From CALKXV01 sp964632495 (GTDB lineage Bacteria > Pseudomonadota > Alphaproteobacteria > Rhodobacterales > Rhodobacteraceae): a stretch of DNA of 34,404 nucleotides. Positions 22,210 to 29,990 of the stretch are shown in pieces. Positions within the stretch are counted from its first letter, which is position 1. Each line of letters starts with the position of its first letter. The stretch covers positions 1-34,404 of the forward strand of contig CAZWDS010000032.1 of NCBI GenBank assembly GCA_964632495.1, in the 5' to 3' direction. The notes below the pieces were generated by a model. That model saw only the letters and a program-made list of their open reading frames with translations. It searched no databases and had not been told where the DNA came from. Made by a program: the position numbers and the translations under genes.

Positions 22210-23561
22210 GGGCTGACCTCCAAAACGCTGACCGCATCCCCCGCAATGTCATGAAAGTACCGCCGCAACATGTTCTCTGCCGCAGCGAGCCGATAGTCCG
22301 CCCCGGCGCGCATATCGCTCAGCGGTTGGAAATCCTGTTCAAACCCAGCACCTGTTGCCTCAACCGTCTCAGCAGTCCAAGGCAGCCCCATCAAAGCCGT
22401 TTCAACCGTCTCCGCCCGTTTCGGCACACCCGCCATGCCCCCAAAAGCAATCCGAGCACGCACAACCCTGCCATCTTCAACGCCAATGTTGAAACATCCA
22501 CAAACCGCCGAGATATCCTGATCAAACCGCTTCGACAATTTATAGCACCGCAATTCCGGTGCGACCTTTGGGATGATGACCCTTTCAACAAACTCACCCG
22601 GCGCCAAATCCTGCTTGCCGTAGTCCAGGAAAAAATCTTCAACCGGCAAAGCCCGACGCACGTCCCCCCGGCGCAACTCCAAGGTGGCACCCAGTGCAAT
22701 CAAAGCCGGCGGATTATCCCCGATGGGCGAGCCGTTGGCGATGTTCCCGCCGATCGTCGCCGCCTGCCTCACCTGCTCACTGCCATAGCGCCGCACCAAT
22801 TCCGCAAAAGACGGATGATGGTCGCGCAGCACCGGCAACAAATCCGCCATCGTTACACCGGCACCGATTTTGATGACATCATCCTCAACCGAAATCTGCT
22901 GCAATTCCCGGCACCGGTTCAGGAACGCAACCTCGCCCAGATCCTCCAAACCCTTTGTCACCCAAAGCCCCACATCCGTGGCACCCGCCACCAAAGTCGC
23001 CTGTGGATGCGCCAAGTACCAAGCAGCCAGTTCGTCCGATGTCTCGGGTGCAATCTCCAATCCGGCCACCTTGGGCACAAAATCACCCATCCAATCCGGA
23101 GCCGCCACAGCCTCAGCCGCACCAGCCGCCCGCACAATCGGCGCATACCCCGTACAACGACACAGATTGCCGGCCAGAACGTCATCATGATCCCGCCGCC
23201 CATTCAAATGACCAACGGCCATCGACACCACAAACCCCGGCGTACAAAACCCACATTGCGACCCATGCTCGGCCACCATCGCCTCTTGCACCGGATGCAT
23301 CTGACCCCCCGGTCCAGAACATCCCTCAACCGTACGCACGGCCCGCCCATGAAGCTGCGGCAGGAACAGAATGCAGGCATTCAACGCCCGCGCACCGGCC
23401 GCATCCGTCACCATGACAGTGCACGCACCACAATCGCCTTCATTGCACCCTTCCTTGGTGCCGGTCAGCCCACGGTCATCCCGCAACCAATCCAACAAAG
23501 TGCGGGTGGCAGGCGTCTCCACCTCCACCGTTTCCCCGTTCAGAGAAAACTTGACCAACAT
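22206..23561 (-). CDS. xdhA: Xanthine dehydrogenase, FeS/FAD subunit XdhA, 451 aa
   Basis: This small subunit carries electrons from the molybdenum site to NAD+. The N-terminal plant-type 2Fe-2S domain has Cys39, Cys44, Cys47 (CNEGDCGAC) and Cys63. The second 2Fe-2S domain has Cys103/Cys106 (CGFC) and Cys134/Cys136 (CRC). The FAD domain follows with LVAGATDVGLWVTK and ATIGGNIANGSPIGD, then the CO-dehydrogenase-flavoprotein C-terminal domain. ATG 23561 matches the family start (MLVKFSLNGE); an upstream in-frame TTG at 23597 is unlikely. It is the first gene of the purine unit, preceded by a sigma70-like promoter with an overlapping palindrome. Confidence 0.97.
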   Translation of the reverse strand: MLVKFSLNGETVEVETPATRTLLDWLRDDRGLTGTKEGCNEGDCGACTVMVTDAAGARALNACILFLPQLHGRAVRTVEGCSGPGGQMHPVQEAMVAEHGSQCGFCTPGFVVSMAVGHLNGRRDHDDVLAGNLCRCTGYAPIVRAAGAAEAVAAPDWMGDFVPKVAGLEIAPETSDELAAWYLAHPQATLVAGATDVGLWVTKGLEDLGEVAFLNRCRELQQISVEDDVIKIGAGVTMADLLPVLRDHHPSFAELVRRYGSEQVRQAATIGGNIANGSPIGDNPPALIALGATLELRRGDVRRALPVEDFFLDYGKQDLAPGEFVERVIIPKVAPELRCYKLSKRFDQDISAVCGCFNIGVEDGRVVRARIAFGGMAGVPKRAETVETALMGLPWTAETVEATGAGFEQDFQPLSDMRAGADYRLAAAENMLRRYFHDIAGDAVSVLEVSP

Positions 23562-23631
23562 GAAAAGTCCCGCCGCCTTACCCGAAGCAAAAGCCAAAAC
23601 GCGCCGTCGATGCGGCGTAGAGAGCGCGCTG

Positions 23632-23666
23632 GTCGGAATAAAACCGACAAGTCAGAGCTTTGGCAA
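23632..23666 (-). promoter_or_regulatory. Candidate xdhA promoter with overlapping palindromic operator
   Basis: On the minus strand TTGCCA (complement of 23661-23666) and TTTTAT (complement of 23638-23643) are separated by exactly 17 bases, a good sigma70-like arrangement. It would start transcription about 70 bases before xdhA. The -10 is embedded in the palindrome GTCGG-N7-CCGAC (23632-23648), so a bound dimer would block polymerase. This is the plausible control point of the whole purine block; the regulator is not identified. Confidence 0.45.
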
Positions 23667-23689
23667 GTGTCGAAAACCCGCACCCTCCG

Positions 23690-23762
23690 CTTCTTCTCGT
23701 CAAAAATACCTCGGGGGTCTGGGGGCAGAGCCCCCAGCGGATCGTCCTGGGCCAAGCCCAGG
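23690..23762 (+). repeat. Intergenic box plus double-hairpin repeat, copy C (diverged)
   Basis: The box (23690-23712: CTTCTTCTCGTC, then AAAAATACCTC) is followed by hairpin 1, CTGGGGGC (23719-23726) / GCCCCCAG (23730-23737). A spacer CGGATCGT precedes hairpin 2, CCTGGGC (23746-23752) / GCCCAGG (23756-23762). It has the same architecture as copies A and B but a different spacer and hairpin 2 sequence. It lies between the map stop and the xdhA promoter. On the minus strand the T-run lies before, not after, the stems, so it is not a standard map terminator. Confidence 0.62.
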
Positions 23763-23780
23763 GCGACTAAAAAAGAGCCC

Positions 23781-24647
23781 TTAACCCCAGGTCGGGTGAA
23801 ACTTTCCAGCGGCGGACAATGTGAAAATCTCACATCCATCCTCGGTGACACCCACAGAATGCTCGAACTGTGCCGACAAAGACCGATCTCGCGTAACAGC
23901 GGTCCATTCGTCCGACAGAACCTCGGTTTCCGACCGGCCCAGATTGACCATGGGTTCGATGGTGAAAAACATACCCGGCTCTAACGTAGCCCCGGCACCA
24001 CGACGGCCATAGTGCAGAACATTTGGCGGTGCATGAAACACCCGGCCCAACCCATGCCCGCAGAAGTCGCGCACCACGTTCATCCGATGCGCTTCCACAT
24101 AAGCCTGAATGGCGTGCCCGATATCGCCGAAGGTATTGCCGGGCTTTACCGCCGCAATCCCCTGCATCAGGGCATCATGTGTCACCTGGATCAACCGCTC
24201 GGCCTTGCCGGCCAGCTTACCAGCCACATACATCCGGCTTGTGTCACCGTACCAACCATCGACAATCACCGTGACGTCCACGTTCAGGATATCACCATCC
24301 TTCAAGACATCACTGGTCCGTCGCTTTTCGGGGTCTTTCGACAACGTATCCGTCTTCGGGATCGCATCGCCCGGAATACCATGACACACCACGTGGTTCA
24401 CACTGATACAGCTTGCGTGGCGATATCCTTTGTAACCGATCGTAGCACTCGTGGCGCCCGCCGCATCCACCTTGTCCTTGATCGCCGCGTCGATCTCGGC
24501 CGTCGTCACACCCGGTGCGACCATCGGCGCTATCTCATCCAGAATGCGCGACGCCAAAGCTCCCGCAGCCCGCATGCCTGCAAAATCTTCAGCTTCGAAA
24601 ATGCGTATGCCGTCCTTGGTGAGACGGCCCCGGTTACGATCATCCAC
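23781..24647 (-). CDS. map: Methionine aminopeptidase, type I, 288 aa
   Basis: Removes the initiator Met from nascent proteins; a cytosolic dimetal hydrolase. The five metal ligands can be seen: the two Asp in DVTVIVDGWYGDTSRM, His in FCGHGLGRVFH, Glu in FTIEPMV and Glu in AQFEHSVGV. The substrate His is in NHVVCHGIPG. The start is chosen as GTG 24647 (MDDRNRGRLTKDG), with AGGGA 8 bases upstream. A longer frame to TTG 24719 adds 24 residues unlike the family and has no ribosome-binding sequence. Length is slightly above the E. coli enzyme (264) because of the N-terminal extension. It follows sfsA by 72 bases. Confidence 0.95.
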   Translation of the reverse strand: MDDRNRGRLTKDGIRIFEAEDFAGMRAAGALASRILDEIAPMVAPGVTTAEIDAAIKDKVDAAGATSATIGYKGYRHASCISVNHVVCHGIPGDAIPKTDTLSKDPEKRRTSDVLKDGDILNVDVTVIVDGWYGDTSRMYVAGKLAGKAERLIQVTHDALMQGIAAVKPGNTFGDIGHAIQAYVEAHRMNVVRDFCGHGLGRVFHAPPNVLHYGRRGAGATLEPGMFFTIEPMVNLGRSETEVLSDEWTAVTRDRSLSAQFEHSVGVTEDGCEIFTLSAAGKFHPTWG

Positions 24648-24719
24648 GGCAATGTTCCCTTGTTGCCTTGCGTATAAGCCTTTCAGCGACAAACGACCAG
24701 ATGGTTCAATGTCGCGCAA

Positions 24720-25427
24720 TCACATACATATTTCGACCAAATCACCGATTTCGACACCCGTTCGGTCGATCTTGGTGCCCATGGCAATTGCCTCGACCCC
24801 GGCCGCGCGAGCACGATCAAAAGCCGCGCGGTAACCGGGGTCAAGATCGCGGGCCAGATCAAAGCGCGTACAATCCGTGCGCTGAACCAAATACAACATC
24901 ACCGCGCGATGACCCGCCTTCACCATCGCGGCCAGCTCGTCCAGATGTTTGGCCCCGCGCACTGTCACGCAATCGGGAAACTCGGCCAAATCGCCCTTTC
25001 GTCGAAGATGCACGTTCTTCACTTCCACATAGGCATCCGGCAATCCCGCTTCAGTCAAAAGAAAATCCACACGACTGTTTTGCCCGTATTTCACCTCGGC
25101 CCTGACACCGGAATAAGCCTCAAGTCCCGGAACTTGTCCCGCGCGCAAGGCCTCGCCCACCACCTTGTTGGGCACAGAGGTATCAACCCCGGACCAATGC
25201 CCGCCGGGCAATTCTACCAGCCGCCAGCCGTATTTCAGCTTCTTCTTAGGATCATCGTTCGGTTCAACCCAAACCCGCATGCCCGGCTCCGCCAACCCCA
25301 GCATCGCGCCCGGATTGGGGCAATGAGCCACGACTTCCCGTCCATCGGCCTCTAAAACGACATCCGACAGGAACCGCTTGTAGCGGCGCAGCAAACGGGC
25401 AGGCACCAAAGGCGTTTGAAAGCGCAT
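24720..25427 (-). CDS. sfsA: SfsA family protein (sugar fermentation stimulation protein homolog), 235 aa
   Basis: SfsA proteins have an N-terminal OB-fold-like part and a C-terminal nuclease-like fold; the name comes from maltose-metabolism effects in E. coli and the biochemical role is unsettled. Visible family signatures are RLLRRYKRFLSDV, VVAHCPNPGAMLGL, SRVDFLL, YVEVKNVHLRR (nuclease-type D-E-K set), FPDCVTVRGAKHLDEL and YLVQRTDCTRF. Length is normal (230-240). ATG 25427 gives the canonical start (MRFQTPLVPARLLRR). It is divergent from the CinA-type gene 47 bases away and is followed by map on the same strand, probably as one transcript. Confidence 0.95.
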   Translation of the reverse strand: MRFQTPLVPARLLRRYKRFLSDVVLEADGREVVAHCPNPGAMLGLAEPGMRVWVEPNDDPKKKLKYGWRLVELPGGHWSGVDTSVPNKVVGEALRAGQVPGLEAYSGVRAEVKYGQNSRVDFLLTEAGLPDAYVEVKNVHLRRKGDLAEFPDCVTVRGAKHLDELAAMVKAGHRAVMLYLVQRTDCTRFDLARDLDPGYRAAFDRARAAGVEAIAMGTKIDRTGVEIGDLVEICM

Positions 25428-25474
25428 GAAACCGGGCCTATACCGAGCGTGGGACAGGGACAAGGATCAGACAG

Positions 25475-26206
25475 ATGAGCAACCCAAGCGCGGCCATGCT
25501 GGTGATCGGCGACGAGATTCTGTCGGGCCGCACCCGCGACGCCAATATGCACCATCTGGCAGGCCAGTTAACCGAGGCCGGGATCGATCTGCTGGAAGTC
25601 CGCGTGGTGGCAGATGACCCGGATGCGATCCAAACCGCTGTGCGCCAGTTGTCGGACACCTATGATCACCTGTTCACCTCGGGCGGGATCGGTCCCACGC
25701 ATGACGATATCACCGCCGATTGCGTCGCCGCCGCCATGGGGGCCAGCATTGATGTCCGAGACGATGCGCGCGCGATCCTACAGGCCCGCTATGACAGCCA
25801 AGGGATGGAAATGAATGCCGCCCGCCTGCGCATGGCGCGTATTCCAGAAGGTGCCACACTGATTGACAACCCCGTCTCGGCGGCCCCCGGTTTTACGCTT
25901 GGCAATGTGCATGTCATGGCCGGTGTCCCGAAAATTTTCGAAGCCATGGTCGCGGGCCTTGTGCCCACGCTGACCGGCGGCGATCCGGTCCTGTCCGAAA
26001 CCCTGTGTATCACCCGCGGCGAAGGCGACATTGCCGAACCTTTGGGTCGCATCGACGCGGCCTACGCAGATCTGTCATTTGGCTCCTACCCTTTCCAAAG
26101 GGACGGCAAATTCGGCGCAAATGTCGTCATCCGGGGCACCGATGCCACCCGAATCGCGGCCGCCAAATCTGAACTGGTCAAGATTTTCGGAGACGACGCC
26201 ACGTGA
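25475..26206 (+). CDS. CinA-type competence/damage-inducible protein, MoCF-binding domain only, 243 aa
   Basis: The N-terminal ~170 residues are a MoCF_biosynth (MoaB/Mog-type) domain, with AMLVIGDEILSGRTRDAN and the signature TSGGIGPTHDDITADCV. Further CinA-type features are ARLRMARIPEGATLIDNP, APGFTLGNVHVMAGVP and FGSYPF. The C-terminal nicotinamide-nucleotide amidase domain of full-length CinA (~410 aa) is absent, so pyrophosphatase-type activity on ADP-ribose or NAD derivatives is more likely than deamidation; that is inference from the family. ATG 25475 follows AAGGA. Its stop overlaps the next gene's GTG (GTGA), starting a coupled three-gene unit. Confidence 0.9.
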   Translation: MSNPSAAMLVIGDEILSGRTRDANMHHLAGQLTEAGIDLLEVRVVADDPDAIQTAVRQLSDTYDHLFTSGGIGPTHDDITADCVAAAMGASIDVRDDARAILQARYDSQGMEMNAARLRMARIPEGATLIDNPVSAAPGFTLGNVHVMAGVPKIFEAMVAGLVPTLTGGDPVLSETLCITRGEGDIAEPLGRIDAAYADLSFGSYPFQRDGKFGANVVIRGTDATRIAAAKSELVKIFGDDAT

Positions 26207-26934
26207 CCGCACCGGACACCAATACGCTTTTCGCGGCCCTCGAAGCCACATGGCCACCCGCCCGCGTAATCGAGACCGCAACTTGGCGTGTGCGCGACGG
26301 TCAGCGTGGAGGACAGCGCGTGTCGTCCGCCGTAGCTTTGGGGAATGTATCTGAACCGGACATTGACATGGCCGAAGCCGAAATGCGGGCGCTCAACCAA
26401 CATCCTCTGTTCATGCTGCGCGACCGTGACGCTAAACTGGACCAGATGTTGGACCAACGCGGATACGCAATCTCGGATCCAACCGCGATCTACTGGGTCG
26501 ATCCAACCATCATCGCCCGCACCTTTCGCCCCGGTCAGGTCTTTCCGACCTGGCCCAGTTTTGCCGTTCAAAACGAAATCTGGGCCGAAGGCGGAGTTGG
26601 ACCCGAACGTTTGCAGGTGATGGCGCGTGCAAAAGACCCGAAAATCAGCATCCTGTGTCGCACCGCCGACACCCCCGCTGCCAGTGTCTTTGCCTCTATC
26701 CATCAGCGCATCGCGATGCTTCATGCGCTCGAAGTGACCCCGAACGAACGCTTGAAAGGCGTAGGTGAAACCGCCGTGCGCGCCACGGCTCAATGGGCGT
26801 TGGATCACGGGGCCACTTGGCTGGCGCTTGCCGTGACCAAAGCGAACTCAGGTGCGCATGCGCTTTATGCCAAACTTGGTTTCACGCCTTGCGCATCCTA
26901 CCATTATCGCCGTGCACCAAAGGCCACGGCATGA
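26203..26934 (+). CDS. GNAT-family N-acetyltransferase, 243 aa
   Basis: GTG 26203 overlaps the preceding stop. The first half (ALEATWPPARVIETATWRVRDG, MLRDRDAKLDQMLDQRGYA) resembles the N-terminal half of two-part GNAT proteins. The second half has the recognisable acetyl-CoA fold: VTPNERLKGVGETAVRATAQWALDHGA (motif A region, with the usual R/QxxGxG loop partly degenerate) and LAVTKANSGAHALYAKLGF (motif B, a classic GNAT ending). The substrate is unknown. It is coupled at both ends: the stop overlaps the next ATG as ATGA. Confidence 0.87.
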   Translation: MTAPDTNTLFAALEATWPPARVIETATWRVRDGQRGGQRVSSAVALGNVSEPDIDMAEAEMRALNQHPLFMLRDRDAKLDQMLDQRGYAISDPTAIYWVDPTIIARTFRPGQVFPTWPSFAVQNEIWAEGGVGPERLQVMARAKDPKISILCRTADTPAASVFASIHQRIAMLHALEVTPNERLKGVGETAVRATAQWALDHGATWLALAVTKANSGAHALYAKLGFTPCASYHYRRAPKATA

Positions 26935-27848
26935 TCCGGTATTGGGCGATAGCTGCCATGCTTTTAGCGACCCCCGGTCTGGCCCTCGATTTGTCTTTCC
27001 CAGGTGCACAGGTGGCAGCCACCAAGACCGAAGACGCCGCAAGCGTGCGCCTGCCCGAACAAGCATGGTCCCCCGGCACACAAACACCCGGCACCGAAGG
27101 TGCATTGCGCAAGACTGTCCTGCAGGTCCCGAACAACACCCTGACGACGCTGCAATTGCTTCAACCGCTTAGATCCCAACTGGAAGAACAAGGATACAGC
27201 CAAGTTTTCAACTGCGCCGATGCCGAATGCGGCGGCTTCGACTTTCGCTTCCAACTTGATTTGATCGGCGAACCGGCGATGCACGTAGACTTAGGCAACT
27301 ATCGCTACCTTCTGATGCGTCAGGACGGCGCAACACCCCATAGCATAGCCTTTGTGGCGTCCCCCGGTCGGGGAGGAGGCTTCGTCCACATCACGGAAGT
27401 GTCCGACAGCATCTTTCCCAAGGCGGCTGCAACGACCAATACCACCAGATCGGCTTTGCCCGGCCCAACCACCGCCTTTGTGGATCGTCTCTTGTCCAAC
27501 AGTCATGCTGTTTTAGATGGCTTGGACTTCGGCACGGGGTCGTCTGACCTTGGGGACGGCCCGTTTGCGTCTCTGGAAGAACTGGCAACCTGGCTATCTG
27601 ACAATCCAACAGCGCGCGTGATCCTTGTGGGGCACACAGATGCCGTCGGTTCACTTGAAGCAAACACGTCGCTGTCGCGCCGACGCGCTGCTGCGGTTGC
27701 AGAAAGGCTGGTCAATGTGTTCGGCATCAACCGACAACAACTTCAATCAGCGGGCGCAGGCTATCTTGCGCCCATTGCTTCGAACCTCACCGACGAAGGT
27801 CGTGCCGCCAACCGACGGGTCGAAGTGGTGCTGCTGTCGCTGAATTAG
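26931..27848 (+). CDS. OmpA-family protein with C-terminal peptidoglycan-binding domain, 305 aa
   Basis: A signal peptide (MIRYWAIAAMLLATPGLA) precedes a ~180-residue domain with a Cys pair (FNCADAECGGFDF) that I do not recognise. A Ser/Thr/Ala linker leads to a C-terminal OmpA_C domain: LEELATWLSDNPTARVILVGHTDAVGS, SLSRRRAAAVAERLV, and GRAANRRVEV, including the Asp and Arg that bind diaminopimelate. It is therefore probably periplasmic or outer-membrane-associated and anchored to the cell wall. ATG 26931 overlaps the previous stop. It is the last gene of the trio and ends before a bidirectional terminator. Confidence 0.9.
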   Translation: MIRYWAIAAMLLATPGLALDLSFPGAQVAATKTEDAASVRLPEQAWSPGTQTPGTEGALRKTVLQVPNNTLTTLQLLQPLRSQLEEQGYSQVFNCADAECGGFDFRFQLDLIGEPAMHVDLGNYRYLLMRQDGATPHSIAFVASPGRGGGFVHITEVSDSIFPKAAATTNTTRSALPGPTTAFVDRLLSNSHAVLDGLDFGTGSSDLGDGPFASLEELATWLSDNPTARVILVGHTDAVGSLEANTSLSRRRAAAVAERLVNVFGINRQQLQSAGAGYLAPIASNLTDEGRAANRRVEVVLLSLN

Positions 27849-27899
27849 GATGGCGCCGACCAACGATTTTCAGATGTCGCGAACCCGGCCTCAAACGAA

Positions 27900-27927
27900 A
27901 AACGGGCGCCCACACCGGCGCCCGTTT
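27900..27927. terminator. Bidirectional terminator between the OmpA-family and LysR genes
   Basis: AAACGGGCGCC (27900-27910) and GGCGCCCGTTT (27917-27927) are perfect 11-base arms around CACACC. TTTCTTT follows on the plus strand and GTTTTTCGTTT on the minus strand, so it can stop transcription from both convergent genes. Confidence 0.88.
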
Positions 27928-27950
27928 CTTTAAGTATCACGAGGACACGT

Positions 27951-28856
27951 TTACCACCTGTCGGGGCCTTTTTCCGCAAAGGCGTGGACAAGGAAATCGA
28001 TGAAGGCGCGTACCTTGGGCTGGGTAAACCGGCCCGGCGGGTACACTGCAAAGATACCTTGGTTCTCCATAGGCAGTTCCGGGATTGCTTCCATCACCAG
28101 CCCCTGATCCATCGCTTCCGCATAAAGGAAGGACGGCAGGTAGGCGATGCCCAGACCCGCAATCGCGGCGTTCAAAAGCGATTGACCATCGTTCACTGTC
28201 AACCAGCCAGCCGTGCGAACCTGACGCTTTTCGCCCGAAGGCGCGGTCAGCTTCCAGACGTTGCCGCTGGAGTTGTTCGAATAGTGTAGCAGCTTGTGCT
28301 CGTTCAGATCATCGATCTTCTGAGGTTTGCCATACTTCTCAAAATACTCAGGTGACGCAATCATCCGGCGATTGGTTTCGCAAAGTTTGCGCGCCCGCAG
28401 CGTAGAATCTTCCAGCTCACCAATCCGGATCGCAAGGTCGAAACCCTCCGAAATCAGCTCAACATACCGGTTGTTCAACACCATGTTCACTGTAATCTCG
28501 GGAAACTCTTGTAAGAAGTCCCCCAATACTGGCGACAAGTGGTTCACACCAAAATCCGTCGCAACCGAGATACGCAGCAAACCTGACGGTGCTGATTGCA
28601 TCGATGTGACAAGCGCATCGGCTTCCCCGGCATCATTCAGAACACGACGAGCGCGGTCATAATAGGCCAAACCAATTTCGGTCGGCGACACACGGCGCGT
28701 TGTGCGATTAAGCAATCGCGCCCCGAGACGAGCTTCCAAAGACGACACATGCTTCGACACGGCGGACTTTGAAATTCCCATCTTCTTGGCAGCGTCCGTA
28801 AAGCCGCCCTGATCGACGACAGTGGCGAAGGCTTCCATTTCCGTAAGACGGTCCAT
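27951..28856 (-). CDS. LysR-type transcriptional regulator, 301 aa
   Basis: The N-terminal winged helix-turn-helix is standard for LysR (EMEAFATVVDQGGFTDAAKKMGISKSAVSKHVSSLEARLGARLLNRTTR, split here as read from residues ~6-54). The effector-binding domain follows (GLLRISVATDFGVNHLSPVL, GFDLAIRIGELEDSTL, GLGIAYLPSFL) and it ends FIDFLVHAFAEKGPDRW. It belongs to the common CrgA/DsdC-like group that often regulates oxidoreductase genes. ATG 28856 matches the family start. It is divergent from punA across 272 bases, so it may regulate punA, itself, or neither. Confidence 0.95.
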   Translation of the reverse strand: MDRLTEMEAFATVVDQGGFTDAAKKMGISKSAVSKHVSSLEARLGARLLNRTTRRVSPTEIGLAYYDRARRVLNDAGEADALVTSMQSAPSGLLRISVATDFGVNHLSPVLGDFLQEFPEITVNMVLNNRYVELISEGFDLAIRIGELEDSTLRARKLCETNRRMIASPEYFEKYGKPQKIDDLNEHKLLHYSNNSSGNVWKLTAPSGEKRQVRTAGWLTVNDGQSLLNAAIAGLGIAYLPSFLYAEAMDQGLVMEAIPELPMENQGIFAVYPPGRFTQPKVRAFIDFLVHAFAEKGPDRW

Positions 28857-28890
28857 AAGGCTTCTTACCCTTAAATCTTGCCCCCCGGCA

Positions 28891-28902
28891 CAGAACGTTC
28901 TG
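28891..28902. promoter_or_regulatory. 12-base palindrome upstream of the LysR gene
   Basis: CAGAACGTTCTG is a perfect palindrome 34 bases before the LysR start, in the gap divergent with punA (28857-29128). It could be an autoregulatory site. Chance occurrence is not excluded; nothing else clear is seen in the gap. Confidence 0.3.
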
Positions 28903-29128
28903 ACGGTGAAATCGGGCGAGAATGGGGAAAGACCCCGACAATTACCCGGTTTTATCAGGATTGTGTTGCCTTCGGCGACGCAAAGTTCCGCCGGTTAACC
29001 ATCTTTGGATCGGCCACAACCCATAGAACAAAGGCTCAACAGCATCATCAAAGCTTCGGAAATTAAAGCAAGACGGCCCGAAGCGCCTATGGCAAGAACA
29101 TGCTGTTACATCCGTGAAAGGCCCCTTT

Positions 29129-29923
29129 ATGACCGAAACAGCCAGCCAGATCATACAAAAGCGCAGTAAAAACGCCCCAATAAGGATCGCCATGATCCTT
29201 GGGTCCGGCCTTGGCTCGCTGATCGATGCAGTCGACGGTGTCCAAATCGACTATGACGATCTGCCAGGATTCCCGCAGTCCAAAGTCTCGGGCCACTCTG
29301 CGACACTCGCAGTCGGCACGCTGGCCGGTGCTGAGGTCGCCATTATGTCGGGCCGCGAACATTACTATGAAAATGGTCGCGCGGACGCCATGCGAAAACC
29401 GCTGGAAACATTAAAGGGACTTGGCGCTGAAATCCTTATCGCCACAAACGCTTGCGGATCTTTCCGGGCCGATATTCCCCCGGGCGATTTGATGCTGCTG
29501 AACGACCATATCAATTATTCCGGCCTAAACCCTCTGATCGGCGAAGAAAGCGATCGCCGCTTCGTCAACTTGACCGAAGCCTATGACCCAAAGATCCGCC
29601 AAGCCCTGAAGGTCGCCGCCACCGACGAAACCATCGCTTTAAAAGAAGGGGTCTACGCGTGGTACTCGGGTCCCAGCTTCGAAACGCCCGCCGAAATTCG
29701 GATGTTAAAGATGCTGGGCGCGGACGTGGTGGGCATGTCGACCGTGCCGGAAATTATCTTGGGCCGCTTTCTGGGCCTCAGATGCGCCGCCGTATCCGTG
29801 GTGACAAACATGGCCGCTGGTCTCGGCAATGAACACATCAGCCACGAACACACCAAAGCCAGCGCACCCATAGGCGCCGAAAAACTCCAGCGTATCCTGA
29901 TCCGCACCTTGCCTCATCTTTAG
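29129..29923 (+). CDS. punA: Purine nucleoside phosphorylase (trimeric type), 264 aa
   Basis: Splits inosine and guanosine (or deoxy forms) with phosphate to the free base and ribose-1-phosphate in the cytosol. Family features: phosphate-binding AMILGSGLGSL, SGHSATL and GREHYYENG; NACGSFRADI; the base-site Glu in YSGPSFETPAEIRML; GADVVGMSTVPE; and the catalytic Asn in VVTNMAAGL. These place it in the low-molecular-mass trimeric family rather than DeoD. ATG 29129 is chosen with AAAGG 7 bases upstream; GTG 29114 has no such site. It supplies hypoxanthine or guanine for the XDH pathway encoded nearby. It converges on the fadH-type gene with a 67-base gap. Confidence 0.95.
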   Translation: MTETASQIIQKRSKNAPIRIAMILGSGLGSLIDAVDGVQIDYDDLPGFPQSKVSGHSATLAVGTLAGAEVAIMSGREHYYENGRADAMRKPLETLKGLGAEILIATNACGSFRADIPPGDLMLLNDHINYSGLNPLIGEESDRRFVNLTEAYDPKIRQALKVAATDETIALKEGVYAWYSGPSFETPAEIRMLKMLGADVVGMSTVPEIILGRFLGLRCAAVSVVTNMAAGLGNEHISHEHTKASAPIGAEKLQRILIRTLPHL

Positions 29924-29936
29924 AAAACACCCGGGG

Positions 29937-29959
29937 CTTCATCTCTTTTCAGATACGCA
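29937..29959 (+). repeat. 23-base intergenic box, copy E (no hairpins)
   Basis: CTTCATCTCTTT followed by TCAGATACGCA, the same length as the other copies and differing at few positions. It occupies the gap between the convergent punA and fadH-type genes, where no hairpin terminator is visible. Confidence 0.55.
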
Positions 29960-29990
29960 AATCCCGAAGATACCGCCCATGCAACGCCAA

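Noticed and set aside
23719..23762. Terminator of map
   Set aside because: On the map strand the T-rich stretch lies before the two stems, so the hairpin-then-T order is wrong.
22128..23984. A 618-codon plus-strand open frame opposite xdhA
   Set aside because: It is Arg/His/Pro-rich, as expected from the antisense of a GC-rich gene, and fully overlaps xdhA, whose Cys motifs are exact.
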